A stretch of DNA of 8,419 bases from Candidatus Delongbacteria bacterium (lineage in GTDB: Bacteria > UBA4055): the NCBI GenBank assembly GCA_013139625.1, contig WTAK01000360.1, positions 1-8,419 on the forward strand, written 5' to 3'. Within the stretch, counting starts at the first letter, position 1. Every line of letters starts with the position of its first letter. Positions 6,805 through 8,419 of this stretch are shown piece after piece. A model generated the notes under the pieces. That model searched no databases, was not told the DNA's origin, and saw nothing but the letters and a program-made list of their open reading frames with translations. A program made the position numbers and the translations under genes.

Positions 6805-6833
6805 AAAGGGTGATCTTCGGATCACCCTTTTTT
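6805..6833 (+). terminator. Strong intrinsic terminator with UUCG tetraloop
   Basis: AAAGGGTGATC (6805-6815) pairs perfectly with GATCACCCTTT (6820-6830) around TTCG, giving the extra-stable C(UUCG)G loop. A T-run continues to 6833, followed by ATTTT. It ends the carbamoyltransferase transcript 57 nt after the stop codon. Confidence 0.93.
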
Positions 6834-6871
6834 ATTTTCTTGATTAATTGAGAAATAAGTAGTATATATAT

Positions 6872-6885
6872 TATTGGTATCAATA
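6872..6885. promoter_or_regulatory. Inverted repeat upstream of the second secreted-protein gene
   Basis: TATTG-GTAT-CAATA is a 5+4+5 inverted repeat located 31 bp before the start codon at 6917, in AT-rich DNA between the terminator and the gene. This interval (6834-6916) must hold the promoter. TTGATT (6840) with TAGTAT (6860) is one possible pair, but the 14-bp spacing is poor, so I do not call a promoter. The dyad could be an operator or chance. Confidence 0.25.
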
Positions 6886-6916
6886 CATGCATATATAAAT
6901 ATTTGAGAGGTTAAAG

Positions 6917-8419
6917 ATGAAAAATAGTTTACTTATGTTCTTTATGTTTGGATTTCTTGTAGTTCCGTTATTTTCAATTTCAAAGTCCGATATGAAAATG
7001 AAAGATGGGAAATTACCTGTTATGCCGAAAATGAATGACAGAGTCTTTGAAACCAAAACACCTTATTCAGGTCAAATAAGTGGTTACTTTGATAAATCAC
7101 CGACAGGTTATGGTTGGTATCTGGGTTACAATAGGAAAATAAGTTTAAATTCAGATCCTGTAACAGGTCCAATGTTAGGAAGTATTTATAGAAAAACTTA
7201 TCCTGCTGTTGGTGATGGAGCAATTGGTGGTATGATAGGAGACTGGTCAGGTGCGAATCTTCTAAGTTCTACTCAATTGCTCAATGAGATATCCTTCAAT
7301 TGGTTTATCCCACAAGATCCCGGTGGTCGATTCCCGTTTTCATGTGGATTCATTAATGGTTATCATTTTGGTATATTCAACGATATGAATCTAACTGTAG
7401 TTGATTCAACGGATTCCTATCCAATGTTTGCGATAGGTGATGCTACAGGAGGATATGATACTGCAACTTGGGATATTGGTTTAACAGCAGCAATAGAAGG
7501 TGGGGCTACGGTACTGGGAGCGTGGACAGGTACAGGTGATGTTGTTTATGATCCAATTTCAGGATATTATTATTGGTCACAAGCATGGAACCAAAATCTA
7601 AAAAGTATGGAAGATTATATTGTTGGTTCAGTCGTTGGTAGGTCATTGACACCTGAAGATGTAGCAAGTTGGCAATGGACTGATTATAGAGATCTTACTT
7701 TTAACTGTCAGGATGATTCAAATGGTCAGATAAGAATGAATGAACTCCAATGGGCATATTGCAAAGATGTTTATGGTAATGGTACAGGATATGGAATCGC
7801 AGTAACTATGGCAAATGATGTGGATGATAGAATATTTATGGATAGTCTAGATATTGACCATAGTCCAAGGATAAGTTATATGTACACTACCAACTGGGGT
7901 GTAGATGATCTGTCAGGTGATCTAATCCCAAATTGGAGAAGGGACTATTCTCAAGGCGATGTAAGGCTATTTCAAATTAATCCTGCAGAACTTTTTGACT
8001 GGTATGGTACTACTTTTACTGAAGTAGATTCGATTTCCGGTGATTCTACTATAACTGTTTTAAATGATCCTTTCATTACATGGAATATTTCATCTGTGGC
8101 AACAGAATATAATGCAGTACATCTTCTGATCAAAGTATTCGGAGGAACAAGTGAGTTAGGTAAAAATGATGATCTTTTTTATATAAATGATGATGATTAT
8201 GTAGCAGGTTACTATCATGTTAGGGGATTAATAACCGATTCGGGAGTTATCTGGAGTAAAGCAAACTTTATTGCTTCATTTATAGGTCTCGACACAGGAG
8301 ATATTGAGTATTTATATTCAAATATGAATGTATTATCTATCGGATATGCAGGTTTTGGACAGATTTACGGAACATGGTTAGACAGGCCTAATACTAGACC
8401 AACTTTAAACGAATGGCCC
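6917..8419 (+). CDS. Secreted beta-propeller-like protein, paralogue of the first gene, 3' end missing
   Basis: The frame is open for 501 codons from the ATG at 6917 to the window edge with no stop. GAGAGG at 6905-6910 is a ribosome-binding site 6 nt upstream. A signal peptide is clear: MKNSLLMFFMFGFLVVPLFS, probably cut near LFS before ISKSD. The mature N-terminal region, about 190 residues, contains aromatic and Gly-rich repeats (GYGWYLGYN, GYHFGIF, TWDIGLTAA) but no domain I recognise. From codon 216 (GYYYWSQAWNQ) to the end it aligns with the first gene over 286 codons: 100 of the first 158 or so positions are identical by hand count. The Cys pair 18 residues apart is conserved, and an Asp-box-like ITDSGVIW lies at 8231-8254. 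By analogy, about 210 further residues and a T9SS sorting tail should follow outside the window (inference). The gene has its own leader region after a strong terminator, so it is likely a separate transcription unit. Function unknown; adhesin, glycan-binding or enzymatic roles are all possible. Confidence 0.85.
   Translation, partial: MKNSLLMFFMFGFLVVPLFSISKSDMKMKDGKLPVMPKMNDRVFETKTPYSGQISGYFDKSPTGYGWYLGYNRKISLNSDPVTGPMLGSIYRKTYPAVGDGAIGGMIGDWSGANLLSSTQLLNEISFNWFIPQDPGGRFPFSCGFINGYHFGIFNDMNLTVVDSTDSYPMFAIGDATGGYDTATWDIGLTAAIEGGATVLGAWTGTGDVVYDPISGYYYWSQAWNQNLKSMEDYIVGSVVGRSLTPEDVASWQWTDYRDLTFNCQDDSNGQIRMNELQWAYCKDVYGNGTGYGIAVTMANDVDDRIFMDSLDIDHSPRISYMYTTNWGVDDLSGDLIPNWRRDYSQGDVRLFQINPAELFDWYGTTFTEVDSISGDSTITVLNDPFITWNISSVATEYNAVHLLIKVFGGTSELGKNDDLFYINDDDYVAGYYHVRGLITDSGVIWSKANFIASFIGLDTGDIEYLYSNMNVLSIGYAGFGQIYGTWLDRPNTRPTLNEWP

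Noticed and set aside
6840..6900. Promoter boxes for the second secreted-protein gene (TTGATT/TAGTAT, TTGAGA/TATATT)
   Set aside because: The spacers are 13-14 bp and the matches are weak in very AT-rich DNA, so no choice can be supported.
7020..7223. Antisense reading frame of 67 codons inside the second secreted-protein gene
   Set aside because: The sense frame has a signal peptide, a ribosome-binding site and homology to the first gene; the antisense frame has none of these.

Overview
The window is AT-rich, every gene is on the + strand, and it looks like part of a chromosome from the FCB superphylum (Bacteroidota and relatives). A low-GC lineage such as Delongbacteria, Cloacimonadota or Ignavibacteria fits best. 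The evidence is a C-terminal type IX secretion (T9SS) sorting domain carrying NYPNPFNPTT, a PorV/PorQ-type outer-membrane protein in the next gene, and a multidomain transglutaminase of a kind I associate with Bacteroidota. The phylum is an inference; no rRNA or other marker gene is present. There are no tRNAs, CRISPR arrays, insertion sequences or phage genes.

Layout. (1) 2-1501: the 3' two-thirds of a large secreted protein with a T9SS sorting tail, ended by a hairpin at 1515-1546. (2) 1660-2679: a PorV/PorQ-family outer-membrane barrel, preceded by a promoter-like region with a 12-bp direct repeat and followed by a canonical terminator at 2700-2728. (3) 2752-5355: an exported 867-aa protein with a transglutaminase domain, a regulatory-like Ig domain, a degenerate second transglutaminase-like domain and a redox-dead thioredoxin-like end. 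A 36-bp tandem duplication repeats its stop codon. (4) 5433-5756: a small FtsB/DivIC-type division protein. (5) 5746-6747: ornithine carbamoyltransferase, overlapping the division gene by 11 nt and ended by a strong UUCG-loop terminator. (6) 6917-8419: the 5' part of a paralogue of gene 1, with its signal peptide, cut by the window end.

The two outer genes encode related surface or secreted proteins, about 60% identical where they overlap. Between them they show most of the architecture: signal peptide, probable beta-propeller body with Asp-box-like motifs, conserved cysteine pair, T9SS tail. The PorV-like gene beside the first copy is a plausible partner, because PorV shuttles T9SS cargo to the surface sortase. 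Genes 3 to 5 are probably one transcription unit that mixes envelope, division and arginine functions. No promoter is obvious in front of gene 3, so it may depend on readthrough of the 2700-2728 terminator.

I see no clearly new defence or mobile system. The least ordinary items are the paralogous cargo family with its PorV-like neighbour, the composite transglutaminase, the stop-codon duplication and the division/arginine overlap.
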